DNA from: Lachnospiraceae bacterium
GTDB lineage: Bacteria; Bacillota; Clostridia; Lachnospirales; Lachnospiraceae
NCBI GenBank assembly: GCA_910574715.1
Contig: CAJTCH010000009.1
Location: 1 to 64,000 of the forward strand
DNA length: 64,000 bases
Direction of reading: 5' to 3'
The position numbers and the translations under genes were made by a program. The stretch's first letter is position 1. Each line of letters begins with the position of its first letter. This document shows positions 9,749 to 18,006 of the stretch, one piece after another. The notes under the pieces were generated by a model, which saw only the letters and a program-made list of their open reading frames with translations, was not told where the DNA came from and did not search any database.

Positions 9749-10007
9749 CGTGCTGCTTCGCCTTTTTATCGTGCTGTTGGTTATATGGCATCTGGCACTC
9801 CGACTGGTAGCGTTCGTTCAGCTTATCCCTCGCCGCTTCAAGGGTGTTGCAGTAGCAGCCCCAATAGTAGTTGTCGCCGCCCTTGCAGTACCAGCATACA
9901 TAAGGGTTCGGGGCTTTCGGGTGATGCCCGATGACAAGCTCCGTGTTCCCGATAGTGCAGCTTTCTATGATTTCATAGCCCTGATTGGAGCGTGTTTCAC
10001 CGTTCAT
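9732..10007 (-). CDS. Small ICE protein, unknown function
   Basis: 91 residues from MNGETRSNQGYEII, start supported by AGGAGG 7 bases upstream; the longer in-frame version would overlap the previous gene almost completely. Contains SCTIGNTELVIGHHPKAPNPYVCWYCKGG, which parallels the N-terminal part of the 201-residue protein downstream (IHIGKKEVVFG...YPYLVCYC). It is therefore a single-domain relative of that protein. Overlaps the 106-residue gene by 11 bases. No known activity. Confidence 0.7.
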   Translation of the reverse strand: MNGETRSNQGYEIIESCTIGNTELVIGHHPKAPNPYVCWYCKGGDNYYWGCYCNTLEAARDKLNERYQSECQMPYNQQHDKKAKQHDGRER

Positions 10008-10317
10008 AGGCGTTCCTCCTCTCTTTTTGTTTTTCGTCCATATATTGCTGCAATTCATACTGGCAGGGGACGTACAGCCTGCCGTTCTCCACGCAGCGGA
10101 AAATATCGCACTTCCTGTCCGTGGACGCAGCGTAAAAATCATCGTAAGAGTAAGGGAATTTCTGGCTTCCCCTGCCGTAATAGTCGGCGGCAAAAAAGCC
10201 AAGTTCCCTATCTGTCTTTAATCTGCGGGTAATCTTAAAAAAATCATCTTCCCGCTTTGTAAACTGCCGCTCTGGGATAAAATGATGCCCGCCGTATTCA
10301 AAAGACTTATCCTGCAT
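9997..10317 (-). CDS. Conserved ICE protein, unknown function
   Basis: 106 residues (MQDKSFEYGGHHFIPERQFTK...). The pattern FEYGGHHF.P.RQF near the start and DIFRC.ENGRLYVPC.YEL.QY near the end is one I associate with a small protein family carried by clostridial conjugative elements (possibly DUF6329; not certain). No membrane segment or enzymatic motif. It follows the 101-residue gene closely and overlaps the next gene, so it is one cistron of the element operon. Confidence 0.7.
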   Translation of the reverse strand: MQDKSFEYGGHHFIPERQFTKREDDFFKITRRLKTDRELGFFAADYYGRGSQKFPYSYDDFYAASTDRKCDIFRCVENGRLYVPCQYELQQYMDEKQKERRNAYER

Positions 10318-10325
10318 CTTTCACC

Positions 10326-10631
10326 TCACGATTCTTTGGAATATCTGCGGTATGCCTGTTCCCCTTTGGCTCTGATTTTCTGCATCCGCACGCTCCCTAA
10401 AAGCTCTGGACATTTCTCCTGCAATTTGCGGCGTGTCCTGCCCACGCTCTCAAAGCTCGGCAAACCAAGCTCCTTATGGTTCAAAAGTATCTGGGCAAGC
10501 GGCATAGCTCCCGCATCTTTCAGATAAAGGTTGCAGAGGGCAAGGTACAGCACCATGTCGTCATTTCTGGCGTCCTCATTCTCTTGCAGGACGGCTCTGA
10601 CTTTGCCCTCAATGGTTTTCAGACTGTCCAT
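10326..10631 (-). CDS. Phage/ICE-type helical protein
   Basis: 101 residues from MDSLKTIEGKV; GGAGG lies 5 bases before this ATG, so the upstream ATG at 10652 is not preferred. The stretch VLQENEDARNDDMVLYLALCNLYL...LPSFESVGRTRRKLQEKCPELL matches a small all-helical family common to clostridial phages and conjugative elements, where the SFES.GRTRRKLQE segment looks like a recognition helix. DNA binding is possible but not shown. First gene after the terminator at 10685, so it probably has its own promoter in 10632-10684 or is read by leak-through. Confidence 0.65.
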   Translation of the reverse strand: MDSLKTIEGKVRAVLQENEDARNDDMVLYLALCNLYLKDAGAMPLAQILLNHKELGLPSFESVGRTRRKLQEKCPELLGSVRMQKIRAKGEQAYRRYSKES

Positions 10632-10684
10632 AAATTCCTCCGTTCCGTGCAATTTTTAGCACAACAATCTCTATAAATGGAAAA

Positions 10685-10708
10685 AGGGCGGTATCTTTCA
10701 ACCGCCCT
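10685..10708 (-). terminator. Rho-independent terminator after the adhesin unit
   Basis: Perfect 8-bp GC-rich stem (AGGGCGGT / ACCGCCCT), 8-base loop, followed on the minus strand by TTTTTCC. It separates the adhesin and 28-residue membrane peptide from the downstream element operon. Confidence 0.85.
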
Positions 10709-10732
10709 AATCCATATCAAAATCTGTCTAAT

Positions 10733-10819
10733 CTATTTCTTCCTACGAATATGCAGCCATGCAACCGCACCGCCGATAAACGCCACAAGCACAATGGCGA
10801 TGATGGTTTTTCCCCTCAT
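10733..10819 (-). CDS. 28-residue single-span membrane peptide
   Basis: MRGKTIIAIVLVAFIGGAVAW... followed by LHIRRKK: one hydrophobic span (residues 4-21) with a strongly basic tail, so the C-terminus should stay inside. AAAGGAGG lies 9 bases ahead of ATG, an excellent ribosome site. It starts 5 bases after the adhesin stop and is followed by a terminator, so it is co-transcribed with the adhesin. It might assist adhesin export or anchoring, or act as an independent small membrane peptide; neither is shown. Confidence 0.6.
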   Translation of the reverse strand: MRGKTIIAIVLVAFIGGAVAWLHIRRKK

Positions 10820-10824
10820 CCTGC

Positions 10825-13800
10825 TTAGTCCTCCTTTTTCTTTCTTCCGCACTGGTAGCCTGCAAACCCGAAGATTCCCGCACCAACTGTAAATGCCGCC
10901 GCAAGGCTCACCCACAAGCCGAGATGGAAGTCGTCGCCTGTTTTTGGTGTATCACGCAGCTCGTTGTGCATGGTGACAACCGCTGTTTCATCCGTCTTGA
11001 TGGTCACTTTCTGGTCGGCGGGCAGGATATAGCCAGCGGATGCCTTGTCGCTGACCTCAGACACGGTGTACTCGCCGATACGCAAGCCGTCAACCACGAT
11101 TTCGCCGTTCTTGTCCGTCTTGAATGTCTGGTCGTAATCCCTGCCGATGACACGGAAAGAGAAGCCCTCCACCCTGCCGTCAGAGGATGTCTTGACGATT
11201 TTTAATGAGCCTTTCTGCGCTTCATTTAAGAAGCCTTTGCCCGCTTCATTCTCCACGTTGTAGGTCTTACCGTTTTCTTCAATGGATACGGGATAGACGT
11301 TCTCATCCAGAACAAAGCCTGTCGGGGCGGTTTTCTCACGGACAAGGTACTTGCCGTATCTGAGGTCGTTCATCTGGTACACGCCTTTTTCCACCTCGCC
11401 CATCTCGCCGAGAAGTTCATCCTTTTTATCCAGTTTTCCATCTTCGTTTATATCAGAGTAAACCTCGAATACCGCACCTGTGAGCTTGTTGTCGGGATAG
11501 TCCTTGTCTACTTTCGTCAGAGCGATATTGCCTTTGATGAAATAATTTACAAGCTCAATCTCCACAACTTCGTCTACTTCGCTGATTGTCACGCTGATTT
11601 CTTCCTCGGAGAGTACATATCCTTTCGGGCTTTCGATTTCACGGATTATCCATGTGCCATATGGTACTTCCTCAAAAGAAAAACTGCCGTCATCCTCGGA
11701 TGTGGCAGTTGCGATAGCATTTTCCTTTGTATATTCTGTTGTGCCTGTCTGAAAGATGCCGATTAACGCACCGCCTAAATCTTCGCCATCCTCATTGGAC
11801 TTCTTACCGCTGACAGAGCCGTAAATCAGTTCGTTTTCAATGGCTTCGCCCTCATTTGCAGTAATGGTTACGACGGCTGTTTCCTGCCCTGCGTACTCGA
11901 AGTCAACAGGATATTTCTCGTCGCTGACAAGGTAGGCGGCATTTGTGCTGATTTCCTGCACATAGTAGCTGCCCATCGGCAAATCGCTGATAGCTTTCCC
12001 GTGACCGTTCTCATCAAGGAAGATGACCTCAATCAGACCATCCGCAGGAATAACAGAGCCGTCTGCGGCGGTCAGTTCTTCGGCGGCATACAGACCGAAC
12101 GTAACATCCTTGATTTCGCCGTTGCTGCCTACGCCGTATGCTTCGTCCACTTCAAGGCTCTTGATTACGTCGATTTCCACACGCTGACGCTCATTGTAAA
12201 ACTCCGTGCCTGTTTCTGTCACTTCAATTTCCTGCCCTGCATACACAAGCTCCACGGCATGGGCTTCATCATTCAGCACCATGCCATACGGGGCGGTCAC
12301 TTCCCTTACCTCATACTTTCCGAGATAAAGCTCCTTAGATTCCGCTGTTCCGTCCTCGCCAGTGGTAAGCGTGTCCACAACCTCGCCTTTCTCGGCTCTT
12401 ACCGTGCCGTCTGTCGTGATGATGTCCTCGGCTGCGGTAATCTCATAAACTGCTCCCTCTAAATTATCCACGGCAAAAATTGGCTGATATAATCCCTTGT
12501 TTCCTGATACCCTGCTGAATACCTCGCCAGATTTTCCTACCGTGATTTTCCCTTTCTGTGCAATATTGGAGCGTTCCACCTTTACAATGGTGACGCCGCT
12601 TTCCTCCTCGGAATTTTCCTGCTCCACGTCAAAATAGACTGGCTCGGAATCAAGGACATAGCCGTATGGGGCTTGCACCTCAACAAGCGAATATCCCTTG
12701 CCGTATTCTAAGGTCTGCGGCGTGATAAGCCCGCCGTCCGCCGTGGTGTAGAACGTGTCAATCTCCGTCACTTCTGGATAAGTGAATTTCATTGTTACAA
12801 GGTTTCCCTCTGGGTCGTAAATCTGGAAGCCTGCGCCCGCATAGGGAATAACTTTGCCCGTTTCTATATCCTTTTTCACAATCTTGATATAGCTTTCAAA
12901 GTTGGCATTGTTGATAAGGTAGCGGTAAGTCTGGCTGTCCTTGCAGATGAACACGTCGAAGTCTTTCATTAGCTCCCGACCATCCCATCCAGAGGTCTGA
13001 TGCACGGTATAAATGCCATACGGCATATCCTTTGTCTGGGCAAAGCCGTTCTCATCGCAGATAAGCGTGTCACGCTCGGTTTCCTCCGCCGCATCAAAGC
13101 CGCCTGCGGATTTTAAATACACTTCAAAGACAGCCCCCTCCTCTGGCGTTTCAATCTGGGTTTCGCCGTTGTCAGTGTGCTTGATGACGGCGATATTGCC
13201 TTTGATAACCTGCTCATTCACATCATTCTTTGCAGAATTATATTCCACGGTGTAAAGCTCTGGCTCTGCCCCTACATGGTGTACGGTCGTGTCCAGAAGA
13301 TAGCCCTCGGACGGGGCAATCTCACGGACGCTCCAATCGTTCCCGCAGATATAATACTTCGTTGTGAACTGCCCGTTTTCATCGGTGGTGTAGGTGTCAA
13401 CCAGTTCCTCGCCCTTATAGATGCCGTAAACCGCACCTGCAAGGGAAGCGTCGCCCTGCGGCTTCTTCCCCGTTTCCACGTCGGTCTTTAATACCGTGAC
13501 GTTGAATTTCTTTAAGATGTTGGTAAAACTGCGTTTTGTTACTTTCTTCCACTCAATCGGGGCGGTCTGGGATGCAGGGACAACGTAGCGGATAGCCGTG
13601 TCCACTTCTTCAAGGGTATATGGCGTGCTGCCGCTGATAAGGACGTTCTCAAACTTCGCCAGCCCGTTCTTATCGGTCACGGCGTATTCATCCACTGCAA
13701 GCCCGCTTAAAGAAGTGCCGTAAAGGTGGAACTTCACGCCATCCACAAGATTGTCCTCGGATGTTTTCACAACCTCAAGGCTTCCACGCTTCAAGGTATT

Positions 13801-14973
13801 GCTGAACGTGACCGTAGAGGTTTTCCCGCCGATAATCGTCACGGTCTGTGTTTTCTGCGGCTCGTAGCGGTCGATGGACTGTTCCGTGACGGTGTAAGTG
13901 CCAGGGAATAAGCCCTCCACCGTAATATTTCCGTCTTTATCTGTCTTTACGGTCTTGTTGAAGCCGTCGCCCTTGATGGTAAAGGAAATCCCCGCAACAA
14001 CGCCGTCCTCGGAAGTCTTTTTCAATGCGACCGTGCCTGTCGGCGTTTCCACGTTGATATACGCCGTCATGGTGTCCACGTTCTCCACGCCCGTGATAAC
14101 GTCCTGTAAATTCGGGTCGCCGTAGGCAATCATCTTCGCCCCGCTGCTGACTGTCGGCGTATTGTTCCTCGTTGCCGTAATCCTCGCCTTGCCGTCAATC
14201 GCCTTTTTTGACGTGATGGTGAGCTTGTTCCCAGATTTGGAAACTTTCACATTGCTGTCGGAACTGGTAAAGGAATACTCGGAGAGGGCATTATTCTTAT
14301 CCGTCAATGTCAGACTGTACTTCCCGTCCTTATAGGCAAGTTCTTTTGTAATATCTTTCTTGCCCGCCGACATGAAGCTTGGAATCGTGCTGTGCCTTGT
14401 CATGAATGACACAATCTGGTCGTAAGCCGCCCTCGCCCCGCTGTTTGCATAATTAGAGCCAAAGTGCAGGCTGTAAACGGTCGTGCTTGTCTGGCTGTAC
14501 GGGCTTGCTGAATTACGGCATCCCGTGACGAACTCCCATACAAGGGTCTGCGTGGCAAGCCATTTCTCGTCATCGCTCCCAGATAAATTCCCACTGTTGC
14601 CCTGATAGCCGTAGAGCAGGGCAAGCCCTACCGCCTTTTTCTGGTCTGCGGAGAGGGCGTTCCATGTGTTGGAAGACGCCTTTGCCAGCGTGTTCCCCGT
14701 TTTTAAGGGTACTCCCGGCTGAAGGCAGAAAGCCGTTTCCCCATCCACATACATGCGGTATTTGTATTCCCCCGTGCCTCCTGCTGTATGACCGCCGATG
14801 TTCGCACTGGAATTATATCTGATTGCGTTCCCTGCGCCGTCGTAGGTGTGGGTAAAGCTAATCGTGCCGATGTCGCCCGCCGCAAACACTGTCGTGGTAG
14901 GGACGGCGGACAATGCCGTGACCGCAGCCAACGCAAACGCCGCAGCCCTTTGAAATAATTTACGAATCTTCAT
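10825..14973 (-). CDS. Thioester-domain, Cna-B repeat surface adhesin
   Basis: 1,382 residues, exported and wall-anchored. Signal peptide at 1-32 (KIRKLFQRAAAFALAAVTALSA...FAA). Next a thioester domain: FCLQPG with Cys83 and TQTLVW with Gln142, the pair that forms the Cys-Gln thioester used for covalent attachment to host surfaces. Then about ten SpaA/Cna-B modules, recognisable by E-boxes such as YTVTE, YTLEE, WSVRE, YSLVE, YEVRE, WIIRE, YLVRE and YTVSE, most followed by APYGYVL-like strands; these normally carry Lys-Asn isopeptide bonds that stiffen the stalk. It ends with sorting motif TPKTG, a hydrophobic span and KKKED. The motif differs from the classical LPxTG, so a matching sortase is expected elsewhere; none is in the window. 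AGGAGG precedes ATG. Cargo of the ICE that probably helps cell contact or gut colonisation. Confidence 0.88.
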   Translation of the reverse strand: MKIRKLFQRAAAFALAAVTALSAVPTTTVFAAGDIGTISFTHTYDGAGNAIRYNSSANIGGHTAGGTGEYKYRMYVDGETAFCLQPGVPLKTGNTLAKASSNTWNALSADQKKAVGLALLYGYQGNSGNLSGSDDEKWLATQTLVWEFVTGCRNSASPYSQTSTTVYSLHFGSNYANSGARAAYDQIVSFMTRHSTIPSFMSAGKKDITKELAYKDGKYSLTLTDKNNALSEYSFTSSDSNVKVSKSGNKLTITSKKAIDGKARITATRNNTPTVSSGAKMIAYGDPNLQDVITGVENVDTMTAYINVETPTGTVALKKTSEDGVVAGISFTIKGDGFNKTVKTDKDGNITVEGLFPGTYTVTEQSIDRYEPQKTQTVTIIGGKTSTVTFSNTLKRGSLEVVKTSEDNLVDGVKFHLYGTSLSGLAVDEYAVTDKNGLAKFENVLISGSTPYTLEEVDTAIRYVVPASQTAPIEWKKVTKRSFTNILKKFNVTVLKTDVETGKKPQGDASLAGAVYGIYKGEELVDTYTTDENGQFTTKYYICGNDWSVREIAPSEGYLLDTTVHHVGAEPELYTVEYNSAKNDVNEQVIKGNIAVIKHTDNGETQIETPEEGAVFEVYLKSAGGFDAAEETERDTLICDENGFAQTKDMPYGIYTVHQTSGWDGRELMKDFDVFICKDSQTYRYLINNANFESYIKIVKKDIETGKVIPYAGAGFQIYDPEGNLVTMKFTYPEVTEIDTFYTTADGGLITPQTLEYGKGYSLVEVQAPYGYVLDSEPVYFDVEQENSEEESGVTIVKVERSNIAQKGKITVGKSGEVFSRVSGNKGLYQPIFAVDNLEGAVYEITAAEDIITTDGTVRAEKGEVVDTLTTGEDGTAESKELYLGKYEVREVTAPYGMVLNDEAHAVELVYAGQEIEVTETGTEFYNERQRVEIDVIKSLEVDEAYGVGSNGEIKDVTFGLYAAEELTAADGSVIPADGLIEVIFLDENGHGKAISDLPMGSYYVQEISTNAAYLVSDEKYPVDFEYAGQETAVVTITANEGEAIENELIYGSVSGKKSNEDGEDLGGALIGIFQTGTTEYTKENAIATATSEDDGSFSFEEVPYGTWIIREIESPKGYVLSEEEISVTISEVDEVVEIELVNYFIKGNIALTKVDKDYPDNKLTGAVFEVYSDINEDGKLDKKDELLGEMGEVEKGVYQMNDLRYGKYLVREKTAPTGFVLDENVYPVSIEENGKTYNVENEAGKGFLNEAQKGSLKIVKTSSDGRVEGFSFRVIGRDYDQTFKTDKNGEIVVDGLRIGEYTVSEVSDKASAGYILPADQKVTIKTDETAVVTMHNELRDTPKTGDDFHLGLWVSLAAAFTVGAGIFGFAGYQCGRKKKED

Positions 14974-15083
14974 TCATTACCTCCTGTTCGTTCTCATGTT
15001 GATAGTTGACTTTCTGGCAGAAAAAAAACCGCCCATGTGGACAGCCTTTAATAGTTCTTTTCTCGGATAGTTACTGGCAGTAT

Positions 15084-15179
15084 CTAGGGGGAGAGGTGTG
15101 GAGAGGGGGAAGTTAAAAAATTTTTTCTGTTTCCCAAAGGGCAGACTTTCCCCTCGGTGTCCATCTCCAAAATTCTCAT
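15084..15179 (-). CDS. Possible 31-residue leader ORF before the adhesin
   Basis: Short frame MRILEMDTEGKVCPLGNRKN... ending in a Ser/Pro-rich tail, located between parB and the adhesin. An AGGCAGGA sequence precedes ATG. The 216-base interval also holds A/T and G-rich tracts. It may be a leader or chance frame; coding status uncertain. Confidence 0.25.
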   Translation of the reverse strand: MRILEMDTEGKVCPLGNRKNFLTSPSPHLSP

Positions 15180-15189
15180 TTTTCCTGCC

Positions 15190-16125
15190 TTACCTCTCGT
15201 GAGCCTTGCTCCGCTGCAAGTGGCGGTTGTAGAACTCCAACGCCTTTACGACAAAATCCGTTTCCTGCCCTCTGGGGATGGATTTCGGTATGAGCTTGGT
15301 TATCCGCTCGTCCTTAAAGGCGGGCTTCTCTTTCTGGTTCGGCTTTTCCTCCTGCATGATGCTCTGGATAACCTCATCCGTGAGCTTTCCCTCCTGCATG
15401 AACTTTTTCATCTTGATAGCCTGTGCAAGAGAGGGTGTCGCATCGTTGTAGCCCATCGCTTCTAAAAGCGTATATTGCTGTTCCTCGGAAAGATAGGAGA
15501 TTTCCACCGCAGGGCGGAAAGCAATCTGGCGTTCATCAACCATTTGCAGGATTTCGGGTACAAGCTCGGTCAAATGAATATAACGATAAATCTGGCTTTG
15601 ACTATCACCTACATTTTCCGCAAGCTCTATACCAGACCTCAACTTTTTACCCACTGGGGAAAAAGTTAAATCTGTTCTTTCCCCCTGCCTATTCATCGCT
15701 TCAAGCCGCATCTTATAAGCAAAGGCTTTCTCACTCGGCAAGATAGTAGTCCTTTGGAGATTACTCTCAACCATGACAATAATTGCTTCGTCACGGGTCA
15801 GCTCCTTAACCTCGCATTTGAGCGTTTCAAGCCCCGCAAGTTCGCAAGCCTTTTTCCTCCTGTGACCGCTGATAAGCTCATACCGCCCATCCTCTTTCTG
15901 GCGGACTGTGGCAGGGGTCATCACGCCGCTCCGCCTTACGCTGTCCACAAGCTGCTCCATGTCCTCGTCCATTAAGACCTTGAACGGATGGTCTGGGAAC
16001 TCGTCAATCTCCGCAATCGGGATTTCCCTAATTTTGCTTAGATTCGCTTCCGCACGGCTCTCGTCCGTTTCAAAGAGGTCATCGTATGCGGTCAGCTCGA
16101 TTTTGCTTTCTCTGCTTCTCGCCAA
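15190..16125 (-). CDS. parB: ParB-like partition/nuclease-fold protein of the ICE
   Basis: 311 residues. ParB/Srx-type core at ~30-120: IPIAEIDEFPDHPFKVLMDEDMEQLVDSVRRSGVMTPATVR, then ELISGHRRKKACELAG (the GHRR box that binds CTP in ParB proteins), then a helix-turn-helix region with ENVGDSQSQIYRYIHLTELVPEI. It starts with TTG, supported by AGGAGG 9 bases upstream; no ATG fits. The start lies inside the end of parA (47-base overlap). Together with ParA it probably keeps the excised circular element in dividing cells, as reported for other conjugative elements. A 3' extension rich in Lys/Arg ends the protein. Confidence 0.88.
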   Translation of the reverse strand: MARSRESKIELTAYDDLFETDESRAEANLSKIREIPIAEIDEFPDHPFKVLMDEDMEQLVDSVRRSGVMTPATVRQKEDGRYELISGHRRKKACELAGLETLKCEVKELTRDEAIIVMVESNLQRTTILPSEKAFAYKMRLEAMNRQGERTDLTFSPVGKKLRSGIELAENVGDSQSQIYRYIHLTELVPEILQMVDERQIAFRPAVEISYLSEEQQYTLLEAMGYNDATPSLAQAIKMKKFMQEGKLTDEVIQSIMQEEKPNQKEKPAFKDERITKLIPKSIPRGQETDFVVKALEFYNRHLQRSKAHER

Positions 16126-16906
16126 GCTCAGCCACCTCCTTTCCGAACTGTTCGTAAGCGGCGGCTACCTTGCCGCCTTTGTCGTAGGCAAAAATGCTCT
16201 TTCCCTCTGCTGTGGCTTCCACGGCTCGGATGGAGTGGGGTATTTGGGTATCAAACACTTTAATCCTCTGCCCATAGGCACTCTTTACCGTCGCCATAAT
16301 CTCTTTTGAGATGTTCGTGCGTGGCATTACCATCGTCATAAGGATGCCGTCAATCCGCAGGTGCGGGTTGATTTGCCGTTTGACCTTAGACACGGAGCGA
16401 AGCAACAGCTCTAAGCCTTTGGCGGAAAGATAATGGGGCTGTGTCGGGATAACCACGCTGTCAGCAGCCGCAAGCGCGTTGATTGTCAGCATCCCCAAGC
16501 TCGGCATACAGTCCACGAGAACCGTGTCGTAATTCTTTTTTACTTCATTGATGCAGGTTTTCAGTACGCTTTCACGGCTTATGGCGTTAATCAGCCTTAC
16601 TTCCAGCCCAGAAAGTTCAATGTTGGACGGGAGCAGGTCAACGCCCTCGTCATGGTGCAGGATGCTTCTGGAAACATCGACAGGTTTATCGTCAATGATG
16701 TCCTGCATGATAGTCGAGAGCGTGTCGGGCAAGTCGTCTGGTCGGCTGTAACCGAGCGACATGGTTAGATTTGCCTGTGCATCGGCATCAATGAGCAGGA
16801 CTTTTTTGCCCTGCTGTGCCAGAGCCACGCCCAGATTGACCGCCGTGGTGGTCTTTCCGACACCGCCTTTCTGGTTCGTCAGAGCGATTACTTTGCAATT
16901 TGACAT
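16079..16906 (-). CDS. parA: ParA-family partition ATPase of the ICE
   Basis: 275 residues. Deviant Walker A KGGVGKTTT at ~11-19 with the signature first lysine, Walker A' LLIDADAQANLT, and Walker B-like VLVDCMPSLGML identify a ParA/Soj ATPase. It should dimerise on DNA with ATP and move ParB complexes. Start at MSNCKVIAL, with AGGAGG 9 bases upstream; the in-frame ATG at 16969 has no ribosome site. Overlaps parB by 47 bases. It is preceded by a 7-bp hairpin at 16934-16954 in its leader. Confidence 0.93.
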   Translation of the reverse strand: MSNCKVIALTNQKGGVGKTTTAVNLGVALAQQGKKVLLIDADAQANLTMSLGYSRPDDLPDTLSTIMQDIIDDKPVDVSRSILHHDEGVDLLPSNIELSGLEVRLINAISRESVLKTCINEVKKNYDTVLVDCMPSLGMLTINALAAADSVVIPTQPHYLSAKGLELLLRSVSKVKRQINPHLRIDGILMTMVMPRTNISKEIMATVKSAYGQRIKVFDTQIPHSIRAVEATAEGKSIFAYDKGGKVAAAYEQFGKEVAELGEKQRKQNRADRIR

Positions 16907-16933
16907 AGGTGCGTCCTCCTTTCGCATAAATTT

Positions 16934-16954
16934 AGCCACTTTGTCAGAGTGGCT
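16934..16954. other. Hairpin in the parA leader
   Basis: Perfect 7-bp inverted repeat AGCCACT / AGTGGCT with a 7-base loop, 28 bases ahead of the parA start. It has no T run, so a protein-binding or RNA-structure role, such as autoregulation by ParA/ParB, is possible. Not confirmed. Confidence 0.4.
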
Positions 16955-16974
16955 ATGTAAAGGATTCATGGCAA

Positions 16975-17017
16975 TAAAAAAAGCCGACTGGCTGTTTTTT
17001 AACTACACCAATCGGCT
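16975..17017 (-). terminator. Terminator after the DUF6809-like gene
   Basis: Stem AGCCGATTGG / CCAGTCGGCT (10 bp with one G-T pair) followed on the minus strand by seven T residues. It ends the two-gene unit 17572-17050 and isolates parA from it. Confidence 0.8.
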
Positions 17018-17049
17018 ATGTAAAATTTATTCTGCTTTTATTATCTGTC

Positions 17050-17388
17050 TTATCTGCACTGTCGTGATAAGGCTTCTCTTATTCTCTCTGTATCCCATTT
17101 TTCTGGGAACAATACCGCCATAATATGAAACGCATCCATCAGTCCTGCAATATAGGCATGAGTGCCGTATTCAAAATCCTGCTTATCCCTGCAATCTATA
17201 AGATGTTGGCAAACTTTCCTCTGCTTTTCCGTTAAATCAAGCTGATTAAAAGCGTCCTCTGCACTTCCCTCATTATTACTATCCTTTTGATAACTTGCAT
17301 CGGCTTGTAACAGTTTCAATACGGATTCATCTTTTAATTTTTCTACTGCTATTTTAACCAGTTCTTTAAATTCCTTATCGCACATCAC
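17050..17388 (-). CDS. DUF6809-like small ICE protein
   Basis: 112 residues, helical. The C-terminal half LDLTEKQRKVCQHLIDCRDKQDFEYGTHAYIAGLMDAFHIMAVLF resembles DUF6809 proteins (short clostridial mobile-element proteins with an L..EQ...L.....E...F..GF..G..L..E pattern); identification by eye, moderate. Its ATG lies inside the end of the upstream 65-residue gene (14-base overlap), so the two are coupled. Located at the element edge next to rlmD, where regulatory or excision-related genes often sit. No DNA-binding motif is clear. Confidence 0.65.
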   Translation of the reverse strand: MMCDKEFKELVKIAVEKLKDESVLKLLQADASYQKDSNNEGSAEDAFNQLDLTEKQRKVCQHLIDCRDKQDFEYGTHAYIAGLMDAFHIMAVLFPEKWDTERIREALSRQCR

Positions 17389-17572
17389 TTCCCCCTGCCA
17401 GTTCTACTCTTAATTTTTTTATAGGCGCATGGATAACCTTAAAAATAAGTTCGTCAACACAGTCTGTATATCTGCCTTGCTGTATGAGCTGATTTTTCAG
17501 TTCCACAAGGCTATGTAGCAAAATGCTCCGTTCCCCACTATCCACATACAAGTGATTTTTCTTTTCTCTCAT
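17375..17572 (-). CDS. Small ICE-edge protein, unknown function
   Basis: 65 residues (MREKKNHLYVDSGERSILLHSLVELKNQLIQQGRYTDC...). The central LLHSLVELKNQLI..GRYTDCVDELIFKV and the ending APIKKLRVE are conserved-looking, and I recall similar small proteins near clostridial element ends, without known role. Start at the second methionine because the first (17584) sits too close to the A/G tract. A sigma-A-type promoter lies directly upstream. Overlaps the DUF6809-like gene. Confidence 0.65.
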   Translation of the reverse strand: MREKKNHLYVDSGERSILLHSLVELKNQLIQQGRYTDCVDELIFKVIHAPIKKLRVELAGGSDVR

Positions 17573-17598
17573 AAAGTCCACCATCCTTTTTTGATTTC

Positions 17599-17627
17599 AT
17601 TATATAGAGAACTAACAAGCCAATCAA
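17599..17627 (-). promoter_or_regulatory. Sigma-A promoter of the element-edge operon
   Basis: Minus-strand TTGATT, 17-base spacer, TATAAT; perfect -10 and good -35. It lies 27 bases before the start of the 65-residue gene, so this unit is transcribed independently from the element edge. Confidence 0.75.
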
Positions 17628-17685
17628 AGGTACGATTCGGACAAAAAATAAGCGTACCACTATTTCTAATGATACGCTCACGGCT

Positions 17686-18006
17686 TTAAATAACTTCAAA
17701 ATGTTTCAAAGCATCCTTTATCGCTTCCGCTTTCTCTGCCGTCGGATGTTTCCTCGGCTGTTTCAATTCCTCTACCGCATTAGGAGCATCATACATCGGC
17801 AATCCTAACTCCCTCTTTACCTCTGCAATATATGCGGTATGTACTTTGAAGCCATACTTCGCTTCTATGTACTCCTTAATCATCTTATATGTAACCCGCT
17901 CTTTTGGCTTATACGCTTCGGCTCTCTTGGCGATATTATCAAGCGGCACTTTTCCCTCACCCTCGCCAAACTCGACTTTTACGTTGATTACGCTGTCGGG
18001 TTTTTT
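17686..18006 (-). mobile_element. ICE-derived 3' end of rlmD (attachment junction)
   Basis: RlmD-family proteins normally end just after HVETVVLLS. Here the frame runs on from HVETVVMLSHK for ~106 residues (KPDSVINVKVEFGEGEGKV ... ending KHFEVI). The 3' end of this methyltransferase gene (rumA/rlmD) is a known integration site of Firmicutes ICEs, and the other side of this stretch is pure element sequence. I infer that the crossover lies near 18,000-18,050 and that the element supplies a replacement C-terminus. The other junction lies outside the window. Confidence 0.6.

Noticed and set aside
10924-14125. Plus-strand frames opposite the adhesin
   Set aside because: Antisense to a clear repeat adhesin; no start signals.
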